From NCBI RefSeq assembly GCF_001718195.1, contig NZ_MCNV01000003.1:124001-188000 (forward strand): a stretch of DNA of 64,000 nucleotides. The letters are read 5' to 3'. A program made the position numbers and the translations under genes. Below the pieces are notes generated by a model. It was not told the origin of the DNA. It was given only the letters and a program-made list of their open reading frames with translations, and did not search any database. Below, piece after piece: positions 16,651 to 25,715 of this stretch (position 1 is its first letter; each line of letters begins with the position of its first letter). This DNA is from Paraburkholderia nodosa. Lineage in GTDB: Bacteria; Pseudomonadota; Gammaproteobacteria; Burkholderiales; Burkholderiaceae.

Positions 16651-18486
16651 TTGGAACATCTGACTCCCGCTCAGCGTAACGCCCACAACGCCAAGCTCGC
16701 GAGCTATGCGCGGCGCCCGCTCGCGTTCCTTTTCCGCTACATCAAGCGCCATCCGTTCGCCCATACTGTCGTGCTCGCGAGCGTGTTCGCGGCCGTCGGC
16801 TGCGCGCTTGCGTCGCAGTACGCCATCAAGCATCTGATCGACGTGCTCGGAGCGGGACGCCACCATCCGGGCCCGCTGTGGACCGCGTTCGCCATCCTCG
16901 TCGGCCTGATCGCCGCCGATAACCTGCTCTGGCGGGTCGGCGGCTGGTTCGCAGCGCACACCTTCGTCGCCGTGACGGGCGACCTGCGGCGCGATCTCTT
17001 TCAGTATCTGAGCGGGCACTCGCCCACTTACTACGCCGAAAAACAGCCCGGCACGCTCGCCAGCCGCATCACGGCGACGTCGAACGCCGTCTACACGGCC
17101 GAGAACACCACCGCCTGGAACGTGCTGCCGCCCTGCATCGCCGTGGCCGGCGCGATCGTCATGATCATCGTCGTGAACCCGCTGATGGCGGCGGGCCTCC
17201 TGCTCTGCTCTGCGATCCTTTCGGTGATCCTCTTCAAGCTGGCTGGGCGCGGCTCGTCGCGCCACCACACCTTCGCCTCGAAAGCGGCCGCGGTGGATGG
17301 CGAGCTCGTCGACGTGATCGGCAACATGGCGCTCGTGCGCGCCTTCGGTATGACGTTCCGCGAGCAAAAGCGCTTCGGCTCGACCGTCAAGGCCGAACTC
17401 GACGCGCGACGCTCGAGCCTGCTCTATCTCGAAAAGCTGCGTCTGCTGCACGCCGTGATCACGGCCATGCTGTCCGCCGGCCTGCTCGGCTGGGCGCTGT
17501 GGCTGTGGGATCAGGGCAAGGCGACGTCGGGCGACATCGTGCTGGTCAGCTCGCTCGGCTTCACGATCCTGCACGGCACGCGCGATCTGGCCGTGGCGCT
17601 CGTGGACGTGACCCAGCACGTGGCACGCCTCGCCGAGGCCGTGCAGACGCTGCTGGAGCCGCACGGCATGCCCGACCGGGACGACGCCAAGGAGCTCGTG
17701 GCCCAGGGCGGCCGCGTCGAATTCGAGGGCGTGACCTTCGCGTATCCGCACCGCAAGCCGATCCTCGACCATTTCGACCTGCGCATCGAGGCCGGCCAGC
17801 GCGTGGGGCTGATCGGCAAATCGGGCGCAGGCAAGACGACGGTGCTCGCGCTGCTGCAGCACTTCTACGACACCCAGGGCGGCGCCATCAAGATCGACGG
17901 CCAGGACATTGCGCACGTTACGCAGGACACCCTGCGCCACGCCATCGCGCTCGTGCCGCAGGACATCTCGCTGCTGCACCGCTCGATCTACGAAAACATC
18001 GCCTACGGCCGCCCCGAGGCGAGCCGCGAGGAAGTGCTCGCCGCGGCCCGCGAGGCGCGCTGCGCCGAATTCATCGAGGCGATGCCCGAGGGTTACGACA
18101 CGATCGTGGGCGACCGCGGCGTGAAGCTGTCGGGCGGCCAGCGCCAGCGCATCGCGATCGCGCGCGCCATTCTCAAGAATTCGCCGATCCTGCTGCTCGA
18201 CGAGGCCACCTCGGCGCTCGACAGCGCGTCCGAAGAGGCCATCCAGCAGGCGCTCGACCGGCTGATGGTGGGCCGCACGGTGATCGCGATCGCGCACCGC
18301 CTCTCCACGCTCAACAACTTCGACCGCATCATCGTGATGAGTGCGGGCAAGGTGATCGACGACGGCAGTCCGGAAGAACTGCGCAACCGTCCGGGTCTCT
18401 ACCGCGACCTCCTCGCCAAGCAGTACGGCAAGCAGGCCACGCTCCATCTGGGCAGCAAGAAGACCGACGAAAAGCACGTGGCCTGA
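16651..18486 (+). CDS. ABC exporter, fused permease/ATPase half-transporter
   Basis: 611 aa with a probable TTG start and no strong Shine-Dalgarno. The N-terminal domain is a type-1 ABC exporter membrane domain with about six segments (first near FAHTVVLASVFAAVGCALASQYAI). The ATPase domain has Walker A GLIGKSGAGKTT, a Q-loop VPQDISLLHRSIYENIAYG, signature LSGGQRQRIAIARA, Walker B ILLLDEATSALD and the switch His in IAIAHRLSTL. It should work as a homodimer in the inner membrane. It resembles MsbA/HlyB-like exporters of lipids or drugs; the substrate is unknown. A strong terminator follows. Confidence 0.9.
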   Translation: MEHLTPAQRNAHNAKLASYARRPLAFLFRYIKRHPFAHTVVLASVFAAVGCALASQYAIKHLIDVLGAGRHHPGPLWTAFAILVGLIAADNLLWRVGGWFAAHTFVAVTGDLRRDLFQYLSGHSPTYYAEKQPGTLASRITATSNAVYTAENTTAWNVLPPCIAVAGAIVMIIVVNPLMAAGLLLCSAILSVILFKLAGRGSSRHHTFASKAAAVDGELVDVIGNMALVRAFGMTFREQKRFGSTVKAELDARRSSLLYLEKLRLLHAVITAMLSAGLLGWALWLWDQGKATSGDIVLVSSLGFTILHGTRDLAVALVDVTQHVARLAEAVQTLLEPHGMPDRDDAKELVAQGGRVEFEGVTFAYPHRKPILDHFDLRIEAGQRVGLIGKSGAGKTTVLALLQHFYDTQGGAIKIDGQDIAHVTQDTLRHAIALVPQDISLLHRSIYENIAYGRPEASREEVLAAAREARCAEFIEAMPEGYDTIVGDRGVKLSGGQRQRIAIARAILKNSPILLLDEATSALDSASEEAIQQALDRLMVGRTVIAIAHRLSTLNNFDRIIVMSAGKVIDDGSPEELRNRPGLYRDLLAKQYGKQATLHLGSKKTDEKHVA

Positions 18487-18542
18487 CGCCACCCCGCATG
18501 CGGGCGCATCGCCCGCTGGTCTTGCCCCAGACTCCCGGACGC

Positions 18543-18583
18543 AAAAAAGCCGCTTCAGTGCATCGACTGAAGCGGCTTTTTTT
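18543..18583. terminator. bidirectional Rho-independent terminator between ABC exporter and otsA
   Basis: AAAAAAGCCGCTTCAGT-GCATCG-ACTGAAGCGGCTTTTTTT: a long perfect stem with A and T runs on both sides, between convergent genes. Confidence 0.92.
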
Positions 18584-18613
18584 CGCTCTCGAATGGGAGC
18601 GAGGCGCGGGTGC

Positions 18614-20044
18614 TCAGCCCTGCGCGCGCTCGAGCGGCGGCAAGCTCACCCCTTGCCGCACGCAGACCCGGCCGAGATCGCGCATGAAGCGGTCGCGCCA
18701 GACCGAGACATTGTTCTCGCGCAACTGGGCCATCATGTCCTGATAGCGCGCGAGGCGCTCGGCAAGCGGCATGGAGAGCGCGGCGCCCAGCGCATCGGCC
18801 ATGCCGTCGATATCGAGCGGATTGACGATCAGCGCGCCGGAAAGCTCCTGCGCCGCGCCGGCAAAGCGCGAGAGCACGAGCACGCCCGGGTCCTCGGGGT
18901 CCTGCGCCGACACGTATTCCTTGGCGACGAGGTTCATGCCGTCGCGCAGCGGCGTGACGTAGCCGACGTTCGACGCCCGGAACAGCGCGGCCAGCACCGC
19001 CCGTTCGTACTGGCGGTGGATGTACCAGATCGGCGTCCAGTCGAGTTCCGCGTAACGGCCGTTGATACGCCCCGACTCCGCCTCGAGGCGCAGCCGGATG
19101 TCCTGATAGGCATGCAGGTCGGCGCGCGTGGGCGGCGCGATCTGCACGAACGAGACCTTGTTGCGCTGCGCCGGCGTGTGGTCGAGCAGGCGTTCGAAAG
19201 CACGGAAGCGCTCCACGAGCCCCTTCGAGTAGTCGAGCCGGTCCACGCTCATGATGACCTTGCGCCCGTGCAGCGTGGACTTGAGCGTACGCACCGGCTT
19301 GCCGCGCTCGCCGGCCTTGGCGAGTTCCGCGATCTCGTCGGGATAGACGCCGATCGGGTAATCGCCCGCGCAGAGCGTCTGCCCGAACGCCTCGATGCGC
19401 GTGAGGCCGTCCGGCTGCATCGCCGTCGTGCCTCCCGCCTCGTTCACGATGTAGTCGCAGAAGGCGCGCAGATCGGGCTTGGTCTGGAAGCCGAGCAGGT
19501 CGAACGCGCACAGCGCCTCAACCAGCTCGCGATGCGGCGGCACCGCCAGCAACACCTGCGAGGCCGGAAACGGAATGTGCAGGAAGAAGCCGATGCGGTT
19601 CGTCACGCCCGCCGCGCGCAATGCCTGGGCGAACGGGATGAGGTGATAGTCGTGGACCCAGATCACGTCGTCTTCGCGCAGCAGCGGCACGAGCTGCTGC
19701 GCGAGCCACGCGTTCACGCGGCTATAGCCCTCGTAGTCGTGTCGGTCGTACTGGACGAGATCGGCGCGGTAGTGGAAGGCGGGCCAGAGCGTCGCGTTCG
19801 AGAAACCGCGGTAGTACTGGTCGTAGTCGCGCCGCAGCAGGCCGATGGTGGCGAAGGTCACGGGACCGCGCTCTTCGAGGGCGATCTGCGGCTGGCCGGA
19901 GGTGAGCACGTCCCCGCTCCAGCCGAACCACATGCCGCCGGTTTCCTTGAGTGCGTCGTACACGCCCACCGCGAGGCCGCCCGCGGCCGGACCGCCTTCG
20001 GAAATCGGCGCGACGCGGTTCGACACGATGATCAATCGGCTCAT
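18614..20044 (-). CDS. otsA: alpha,alpha-trehalose-phosphate synthase (UDP-forming)
   Basis: 476 aa, GT20 family. Typical features are the start [13 protein letters not shown], the [11 protein letters not shown] glycine segment, [28 protein letters not shown], the [21 protein letters not shown] region and [16 protein letters not shown]. It makes trehalose 6-phosphate from UDP-glucose and glucose 6-phosphate. It is downstream of otsB on the same strand with a 112-bp gap. Trehalose is a compatible solute in osmotic and desiccation stress. Confidence 0.96.
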   Translation of the reverse strand: MSRLIIVSNRVAPISEGGPAAGGLAVGVYDALKETGGMWFGWSGDVLTSGQPQIALEERGPVTFATIGLLRRDYDQYYRGFSNATLWPAFHYRADLVQYDRHDYEGYSRVNAWLAQQLVPLLREDDVIWVHDYHLIPFAQALRAAGVTNRIGFFLHIPFPASQVLLAVPPHRELVEALCAFDLLGFQTKPDLRAFCDYIVNEAGGTTAMQPDGLTRIEAFGQTLCAGDYPIGVYPDEIAELAKAGERGKPVRTLKSTLHGRKVIMSVDRLDYSKGLVERFRAFERLLDHTPAQRNKVSFVQIAPPTRADLHAYQDIRLRLEAESGRINGRYAELDWTPIWYIHRQYERAVLAALFRASNVGYVTPLRDGMNLVAKEYVSAQDPEDPGVLVLSRFAGAAQELSGALIVNPLDIDGMADALGAALSMPLAERLARYQDMMAQLRENNVSVWRDRFMRDLGRVCVRQGVSLPPLERAQG

Positions 20045-20156
20045 GAGGGGCGGGGTCCGTGCAGGAAATCGGGAAGGCGTGGCGCGCGCGAGGCGGGGCT
20101 TCGGCTCGGCCGGGTCAGGCAGTCTACTTGGGCAATGAAGTGAGGCATGCGCGCGG

Positions 20157-20909
20157 TCATCGGGCGCCTGGCATGGCGGCGACGAGCGATGCGAGCCAGC
20201 CGATCAGCGCTTCGACCGAGTCCACGCGCGTCTGCGCGATGGTGTCGCCGCCGCCGACCTTGATTGACAGCCCGCCGAGCGCGTTGACGACGGCGAAGCC
20301 CTTTTCGTCGGTCAAGTCGTCGCCGGCGAACACCGGGCTACGGCCCGCGAACGGCGGCTCGTCGAGGAACGCGCGCAGCGCGCGGCCCTTGTCGACGTCC
20401 TTCGGCTTGATTTCGTAGACCATCTTGCCGGGCTGCAGGACGTAGGCGTCGGCGTAGTCGGCGGCGAGGCGCTCGGTCGCGGCGCGCGCTTCGGCTTCTC
20501 GCTCCGGCGCGTTGCGGTAGTGCAGCGCGAGCGACGCGCCCTTGATCTCGAGCAGCATACCCGCATGCGTGCGCACGACCTCCGCGAGCACCTGCTCCAT
20601 GTGCAGCAGACGCTGGTCGTTGAAGCCGACACGCTGCGTGTCGCCGTTGGCGTCGCGCCGCTCGGCGCCGTGCAGGCCGGCCACGGGCAGATCGGGCATG
20701 CCGAGGAAACCGTCGATGCTCTCGATGCCGCGACCGGAGACGATCGCCACCGCGCCGTGCGTCGCGCGGCGCAACTCGCGCAGCAGCGCGAGCATCTCCG
20801 GTCGGACGAGCACGCCATCGGGCGTGGGCGCGAGCTCGACGAGCGTGCCGTCGAAATCGAAGAAAAATGCCGTCTGTTCAGGCGGCAGGACTGCCGGAAG
20901 TGCTTGCAT
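20157..20909 (-). CDS. otsB: trehalose-6-phosphate phosphatase
   Basis: About 250 aa, HAD superfamily. Motif I is FFFDFDGTLVELAPTPDGV, motif II lies in VAIVSGRGIESIDGFLG and motif IV in PVFAGDDLTDEKGFAVVN, the OtsB pattern. It dephosphorylates trehalose 6-phosphate. The start at MQALPAVLPP is chosen because GGTGA lies ten bases upstream; an ATG six codons earlier (20927) is possible, and the open frame extends to 21083 without family similarity. It precedes otsA, so the pair forms an otsBA unit. Confidence 0.94.
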   Translation of the reverse strand: MQALPAVLPPEQTAFFFDFDGTLVELAPTPDGVLVRPEMLALLRELRRATHGAVAIVSGRGIESIDGFLGMPDLPVAGLHGAERRDANGDTQRVGFNDQRLLHMEQVLAEVVRTHAGMLLEIKGASLALHYRNAPEREAEARAATERLAADYADAYVLQPGKMVYEIKPKDVDKGRALRAFLDEPPFAGRSPVFAGDDLTDEKGFAVVNALGGLSIKVGGGDTIAQTRVDSVEALIGWLASLVAAMPGAR

Positions 20910-21269
20910 TGCGTTCTTTTCACCCATCGGCCTCGCTGGCCGGGTATGGCCCCGGGCTGCGCCCAGGGAAAGTGTGCGAATCTTACCGCGCCTTGGGCCG
21001 ATTATCGAGAAAGTGAGGGCTGACCGCCTGTGCAGGCATTCCCGGGCTCGAAGATGCGGCATATCGACGCGAGCGATCGGCACGACCGGGCCACTCGCGA
21101 CCGCGCGGACCCAATTTTGCTACAGTCGCAGCGACAAGCCGAGCCTCATGGTCTGAGCGGGCGCGGCCAACGTGATCCAATCGAGTCGACGAGATTGCCT
21201 TTGTTTGCCACCTTCGAGCGCACGCTGCGCACGTTCCGCACCCACCTTCGCGGCCACCTTCGCGGCGGC
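20910..21269. other. intergenic region between divergent otsB and SCO1 genes
   Basis: 360 bp that should hold both promoters. No clean -35/-10 pair was found. The SCO1 frame is open through much of it, so a start upstream of 21270 (for example a TTG near 21198) would shorten the gap. Confidence 0.4.
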
Positions 21270-21863
21270 ATGCGTAGCCTGCGGCACGCGGCGGTGGTGG
21301 CCGGCGCGGTGCTGCTCGCCGCGTGTTCGCACCCGGGCGAGGCGTGGCAGCTCACGAACGTGAGCGGTCATCTGCCCGACCTGGACTTCGCGCTCACGGC
21401 CGACAACGGCCGACCCGTGACCGGCACCAGTTTTCGCGGGGACACGACGCTCGTCTATTTCGGCTACACGCATTGCCCGGACGTCTGTCCGGAAACCATG
21501 GCGCGCCTGATGCAGGTTATCGCGAAGCTCGGCCCCGACGCGGACAAAGTGCGGATACTCTTCATCAGCGTCGATCCGGCGCGCGATACGCCGCAGGCAC
21601 TTCACGCCTACGTCGGCGCGTTCGACGCCCGGCATGCGCGCGGCCTGACCGGCACCGATGCCCAGATCGAGTCGCTCGCGCGGCGCTACCGCGTGGCCTA
21701 TCAGATGGAAAAGCGCGACCCCGACGGCGACTACGAAGTCACGCACAGTTCGGCCGTCTATGTGTTCGACGCGCAAGGTCATGCGCGCCTGCTCGCCACC
21801 GACCACGACTCTGCGGACGCGATCGCGCATGACCTGCGCCGCGTCATCAACGACACGGCGTGA
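21270..21863 (+). CDS. SCO1/SenC-family copper chaperone lipoprotein
   Basis: 197 aa from the chosen ATG. A lipoprotein signal peptide ends in LLAAC with Cys19 lipidated. The thioredoxin-like fold carries the copper ligands Cys69 and Cys73 in YTHCPDVCPETM and the distal His in DYEVTHSSAVYVFD. SCO proteins deliver copper to, or reduce, the CuA site of cytochrome c oxidase subunit II in the periplasm. No strong Shine-Dalgarno precedes this ATG. It is first of three co-directional copper/oxidase-assembly genes. Confidence 0.88.
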   Translation: MRSLRHAAVVAGAVLLAACSHPGEAWQLTNVSGHLPDLDFALTADNGRPVTGTSFRGDTTLVYFGYTHCPDVCPETMARLMQVIAKLGPDADKVRILFISVDPARDTPQALHAYVGAFDARHARGLTGTDAQIESLARRYRVAYQMEKRDPDGDYEVTHSSAVYVFDAQGHARLLATDHDSADAIAHDLRRVINDTA

Positions 21864-21929
21864 ACGCATGCGGCCTCGCCGGTCCAATCATCGGGTTTTG
21901 ACGCAACAGCAATCGCAACAGGAAACGTT

Positions 21930-22397
21930 ATGACGAAGAACCTCAAGTCACTCACCGTCTCGCTCGGCTGCGCGCTGAGCACCTTCGGTGCGCTCGCCGC
22001 CTTCGCGCCCGGCGCACACGCCGCCGCCGGCACGCTGACCGCGCAGGACGCATGGGTGCGCTGGCTGCCCAACGACCTGCCGGCCGCGGGCTACGTGACG
22101 CTCAAGAACGATGGCGACCAGCCGGTCGACCTCGTGGGTGTCTCGAGCGACGCTTACGGCATGGTCATGCTGCATCAGACAGTCTCGAATGGCTCGACGC
22201 AGAAGATGGTCATGGTGCACAAGGCGACGGTGCCTGCGCACGGCACGCTCGCCATCGCGCCGGGTGGCTACCACCTGATGCTGGAGAAAGCGAAGCACAA
22301 GGTCGCGCCGGGCGACACCGTGAACGTGAAGCTGCAGTTCTCGGACGGCGAAACGCTCGACACGCCGTTCGCGGTCAAGCCGCCCTCGGGGCAGTAA
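21930..22397 (+). CDS. periplasmic copper chaperone PCu(A)C
   Basis: 155 aa with a Sec signal peptide ending AHA/A near residue 31. The family copper motif with spaced Met/His ligands is visible as MVMLHQ ... KMVMVHKA ... GGYHLML. PCu(A)C proteins bind Cu(I) in the periplasm and pass it to the CuA centre of cytochrome oxidase, working with SCO1. It lies 66 bp after the SCO gene and 80 bp before the CtaG gene, so a shared operon is likely. Confidence 0.9.
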   Translation: MTKNLKSLTVSLGCALSTFGALAAFAPGAHAAAGTLTAQDAWVRWLPNDLPAAGYVTLKNDGDQPVDLVGVSSDAYGMVMLHQTVSNGSTQKMVMVHKATVPAHGTLAIAPGGYHLMLEKAKHKVAPGDTVNVKLQFSDGETLDTPFAVKPPSGQ

Positions 22398-22477
22398 GGC
22401 CGCGCTAACACCACCGCGCGCGCATTCAAGACTGGTTGCGCGCGCAAGCATGTTGAACCCGCGATGAAGCCGCCGCC

Positions 22478-23371
22478 ATGCTCGCGATGACCCTGCTCTA
22501 CTGGCTCCAGCCCTGGGAGCCTTCGCCGACCGTGATGATCTGTACGATGCTCGCGGCGGTGTTGTTCGTGCGCGGCAAGCGGCACGCGCGGGTGTCGCTC
22601 GCACGCCAGCTCTCGTTCTGGTTCGGGCTTGGCGCGCTCTACGTCGTGCTGCATACGCGCCTCGACTACTACTTCGAGCACGAGTTCTTCATGCATCGCG
22701 CGCAGCACCTGGTGCTGCACCATCTGGGGCCGTTCTTTATCGCGCTCGCCTACCCGGGTGCGGCGCTGCGCGCGGGCATTCCGTTCAGGTGGCGGCAGCG
22801 CTTCGTGCGTCCCGCGCTCGCCGCTCGACCCGTGCGCGTGGCGCTCGACATCGTCATGCATCCCGTCGTTGCGGTCGGACTCTTCGTCGGGCTCATCTAT
22901 TTCTGGCTCTTTTCGCCGATCCACCTCATCGCGATGCTCGACTGGCGTCTCTACCGCGTCATGAACTGGAGCATGGTGATCGACGGGCTGTTGTTCTGGT
23001 GGCTCGTGCTCGACTCGCGCCCCGCGCCGCCCGCGCGCCTCTCGCCGGGCAAGCGTGTGCTCGTCGTGATCGCGGCGATTCCGCCGCAGATCGTGCTCGG
23101 CGCGTTCATCTTTTTCACGCCGCACGAGCTTTACCCGGTCTATTCGATCTGCGGCCGCGCGTTCACCTGGCTCTCGCCCATTCGCGACCAGCAGATCGGC
23201 GGGCTGCTGCTGTGGATTCCGGGGTCGATGATGAGCGTGGTCGGCGCGCTGGTCGCGCTGCGCCACTGGATGCGGCTATCCGCACGCGGACGATTGCAGC
23301 GGGACCGGCGGCCCGGCATGCGTCCGGCGGACGGCCAGCGTCACGAGGAAGGGCGCACCCTGCGCACGTAA
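22478..23371 (+). CDS. cytochrome c oxidase assembly protein, CtaG (caa3-type) family
   Basis: 297 aa with about seven hydrophobic segments. Conserved-looking His residues sit at membrane edges (HTRLDYYFEHEFFMHRAQHLVLHHLGP), then FSPIHLIAMLDWRLYRVMNWSMVIDGLLFWW and FFTPHELYPVYSICGRAFTW; this fits caa3_CtaG, not the Cox11-type CtaG. The family aids assembly of terminal oxidases, probably through copper handling. The last 30 residues are an Arg-rich cytoplasmic tail. Last gene of the copper trio. Confidence 0.85.
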   Translation: MLAMTLLYWLQPWEPSPTVMICTMLAAVLFVRGKRHARVSLARQLSFWFGLGALYVVLHTRLDYYFEHEFFMHRAQHLVLHHLGPFFIALAYPGAALRAGIPFRWRQRFVRPALAARPVRVALDIVMHPVVAVGLFVGLIYFWLFSPIHLIAMLDWRLYRVMNWSMVIDGLLFWWLVLDSRPAPPARLSPGKRVLVVIAAIPPQIVLGAFIFFTPHELYPVYSICGRAFTWLSPIRDQQIGGLLLWIPGSMMSVVGALVALRHWMRLSARGRLQRDRRPGMRPADGQRHEEGRTLRT

Positions 23372-23410
23372 AGCACTCGAGTGCCGGCGCAAGATGCGAT
23401 CAACGTCGAA

Positions 23411-23899
23411 TCAGGCCGAGCGCATCCATACGTGCGCAATGCCGTCCTCGTCGTGAATCTCGCCAACGGGCGAGAAGCCGAACGCACCGTAGAACTTCTG
23501 CAGATGCGCCTGGGCATGCAGACGCATCGCGACCTCCGGCCATTGACGCTCGATCTGCGCGATGGCGCGTTCGAGCAGCGCGTTGCCGAGCTTGATGCCG
23601 CGGTGGTTTTGCGACGTCACCACGCGGCCGATGCGCACGTCGGGGTCCTGCGCGTCAGGCAGCAGCACGCGCAAATAGCCCGCAAGCTCTCGCGCGCCGC
23701 CCTGCTCGCTCCATGCGAACAGATGCCATGCGCCGAAGTCGAGACCGTCGATATCGCCATACACGCAGTTCTGCTCGACGACGAACGCGTCCGAGCGCAG
23801 TTTGAGCATGGCGTAGACTTCGCGCGCGTCGAGCACATCAAAGGCTTTCCATTGCCAGTCGAATTGGGGCAGCGGCAAGGCGGTGGACTGCACGGTCAT
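23411..23899 (-). CDS. ElaA-like GNAT N-acetyltransferase
   Basis: 162 aa GNAT fold. The ElaA hallmark opening is visible (LKLRSDAFVVEQNCVYGDIDGLD), then the acetyl-CoA-binding region IGRVVTSQNHRGIKLGNALLERAI and the C-terminal LQKFYGAFGFSPVGEIHDEDGIAHVWM. The substrate is not known. It is convergent with the CtaG gene, 39 bp away, without a visible terminator. Confidence 0.88.
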   Translation of the reverse strand: MTVQSTALPLPQFDWQWKAFDVLDAREVYAMLKLRSDAFVVEQNCVYGDIDGLDFGAWHLFAWSEQGGARELAGYLRVLLPDAQDPDVRIGRVVTSQNHRGIKLGNALLERAIAQIERQWPEVAMRLHAQAHLQKFYGAFGFSPVGEIHDEDGIAHVWMRSA

Positions 23900-23985
23900 G
23901 GTCGGTGATTTCCATCAAGGCGTCGTGAATGACCACGATTATGCCGCGCGCCGCGAGCGCCACAAACCCGCGACTCGCGCAGCGC

Positions 23986-24258
23986 TCACTTTCGCCGGCG
24001 CGGTTGCTCGTATTTGCGCCAGTACTGGAATGGCTCCTCGTGCAGATCGATGTCGAGATCGACGATGCGCGCCTGCATGCTCTCCTGCGCGTCGGCAATG
24101 GCCTTGTTGTAGACCGCCGGCGCGATCTCTTCGAGAAAGAAGCCCAGCAGCGCGCCCGCTGCGACGTTGCCGATCGGCTCTTCCATGTTCGCGTCGAAAT
24201 AGCGCTGGATGGAGGCGATCGCTTCGGTGCGCGCGTCTTCGGGGAGTTCGATGGACAT
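23986..24258 (-). CDS. DUF2164 family protein
   Basis: 90 aa, acidic then basic at the very C-terminus (YEQPRRRK). The sequence IELPEDARTEAIASIQRYFDANMEEPIGNVAAGALLGFFLEEIAPAVYNKAIADAQ fits DUF2164, a small uncharacterised cytoplasmic family. It ends 86 bp before the ElaA-like gene and may be co-transcribed with it. No catalytic motif is visible. Confidence 0.78.
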   Translation of the reverse strand: MSIELPEDARTEAIASIQRYFDANMEEPIGNVAAGALLGFFLEEIAPAVYNKAIADAQESMQARIVDLDIDLHEEPFQYWRKYEQPRRRK

Positions 24259-24341
24259 GTCGGCAAACCGCGGAGGAAAGGTTGCGGTTATTTTGCGCCA
24301 GGCGCGTTGGCGTGTCGCGAAAAACGCAGCAAGGCGGGCGC

Positions 24342-24377
24342 AAAAAACAAAAGCCACCCGAAGGTGGCTTTTGTTTT
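24342..24377 (-). terminator. Rho-independent terminator of the tRNA-Gly/Gly/Cys unit
   Basis: On the minus strand AAAACAAAAGCCACC-TTCG-GGTGGCTTTTGTTTTTTG: a long stem with UUCG-type loop and T-rich tail, five bases after the tRNA-Cys CCA end. Confidence 0.88.
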
Positions 24378-24382
24378 GCATC

Positions 24383-24456
24383 TGGAGGCGCGAGCCGGAG
24401 TCGAACCGGCCTACACGGCTTTGCAGGCCGCTGCATAACCGCTTTGCTATCGCGCC
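24383..24456 (-). tRNA. tRNA-Cys (GCA)
   Basis: 74 nt including encoded CCA. Starts GGCGCGATAGC. The anticodon arm GCGGC-CTGCAAA-GCCGT gives anticodon GCA (complement at 24422-24424). The T arm has GGTTCGACTCC. Last of a three-tRNA minus-strand cluster. Confidence 0.95.
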
Positions 24457-24583
24457 AGAAGCGGACTGACCGGGGTGCGGAAACTGCTTGCGCTCGCAAC
24501 GACCGGACAGATTTGTTTGATGGCTTGATACGCTGACCAAAACCTGCCAAACAAAAAGGGAAGCGCTGCTTCCCCTTGGCATT

Positions 24584-24659
24584 TGGAGCGGGAGACGAGT
24601 CTCGAACTCGCGACCTCAACCTTGGCAAGGTTGCGCTCTACCAACTGAGCTACTCCCGC
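24584..24659 (-). tRNA. tRNA-Gly (GCC), second copy in transcription order
   Basis: 76 nt with encoded CCA. GCGGGAGTAGCTC start; anticodon arm CAACC-TTGCCAA-GGTTG gives GCC. Identical to the copy at 24739-24814. Confidence 0.96.
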
Positions 24660-24738
24660 AAATATCCTGCTTTACTGCGACTTTTACTGCTTCGGCACTT
24701 CGTTTTTCGTTACTGCAAAAACGCCGCACCTGAAATTC

Positions 24739-24814
24739 TGGAGCGGGAGACGAGTCTCGAACTCGCGACCTCAACCTTGGCAAGGTTGCGCTCTACCAAC
24801 TGAGCTACTCCCGC
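24739..24814 (-). tRNA. tRNA-Gly (GCC), first copy in transcription order
   Basis: 76 nt, identical to the neighbouring tRNA-Gly, 79 bp upstream of it. A near-consensus promoter lies about 107 bp further upstream. Confidence 0.96.
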
Positions 24815-24920
24815 ATATTGGCTTCAGATTTCGCCGAATTTTCAACTAACATCGGCCTATCTTCTGCTATCTCCACCGCATCTTCTTGCTTGCTACTGCG
24901 TCGTGCAGCGGAGAAGTGAG

Positions 24921-24949
24921 ATTATGTATAACCCGCAGAATCGTGTCAA
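24921..24949 (-). promoter_or_regulatory. sigma-70 promoter of the tRNA-Gly/Gly/Cys unit
   Basis: Minus-strand TTGACA (perfect -35), 17-bp spacer, CATAAT. It lies in the gap after pgsA and faces the three tRNAs. Confidence 0.75.
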
Positions 24950-25002
24950 CCCCTTCGCATGATCTTTTTGGAAAAAGACATAAGGGATTCACAGCACAGG
25001 GG

Positions 25003-25593
25003 TCACAAGCTCCCCCGTTCGCGGATCTGGGGCCACGCGAGCTTCATGTAGTAAAGCATCGACCAGATCGTGAGGAACGCTGCCACGTAGATGAGCCACG
25101 CACCCCACACGCGCGAGTCGAACAGCGTTACGCCACCGAGCGTGAGCGGGGCGTAGAACAGCAGCATGGGAATCGCGACCATCTGGCACGCGGTCTTGAA
25201 CTTGCCGAGCGAATTCACGGCCACGCTCTTCGACGCGCCGATTTGCGCCATCCACTCGCGCAGCGCCGAGATCGCGATTTCGCGCCCGACGATCACGAGC
25301 GCGATCACGGCGTCGAGACGCTGCAGATGCACGAGCACGAGCAGAGCCGCGGTCACCATGAGCTTGTCCGCGACGGGATCGAGGAATGCGCCGAACGACG
25401 AGGTCTGATTCCACTTGCGCGCGAGAAAACCGTCGAACCAGTCGGTGAGCGCCGCCAGCACAAAGAGCAGCATCGCCAGCACGTTCTGCTGCATCGGGGA
25501 AAGCATCGTCTGCGGCAGATAGAACACGCCAACCACGAGCGGAATCGCCAGGATCCGCAGCCAGGTCAGGAGAATCGGGATATTGAACGGCAT
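25003..25593 (-). CDS. pgsA: CDP-diacylglycerol-glycerol-3-phosphate 3-phosphatidyltransferase
   Basis: 196 aa CDP-alcohol phosphatidyltransferase. The signature D-x2-DG-x2-AR-x8-G-x3-D-x3-D is visible in ALTDWFDGFLARKWNQTSSFGAFLDPVADK. Several membrane segments follow. It makes phosphatidylglycerol phosphate, the committed step to phosphatidylglycerol and cardiolipin, in the inner membrane. It lies 122 bp downstream of uvrC on the same strand; the uvrC-pgsA pairing is widespread in proteobacteria. Confidence 0.96.
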   Translation of the reverse strand: MPFNIPILLTWLRILAIPLVVGVFYLPQTMLSPMQQNVLAMLLFVLAALTDWFDGFLARKWNQTSSFGAFLDPVADKLMVTAALLVLVHLQRLDAVIALVIVGREIAISALREWMAQIGASKSVAVNSLGKFKTACQMVAIPMLLFYAPLTLGGVTLFDSRVWGAWLIYVAAFLTIWSMLYYMKLAWPQIRERGSL

Positions 25594-25715
25594 CGGCTGG
25601 CGCTATCTGTCGGGGAGATGCAATGATGGGAGATGCAATTGTGCCGCGTCGCCGCACGTGCCACAAGCAACCGTAAGGAAAGGCCCAACCGGACCCGGCC
25701 AGCGACGCCGCCGCA

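Noticed and set aside
25613..25639. Direct repeat GGGAGATGCAAT (two copies, 15-bp period) between uvrC and pgsA
   Set aside because: Only two short copies; it may simply be a local duplication around the pgsA ribosome-binding region, too little to support a function.
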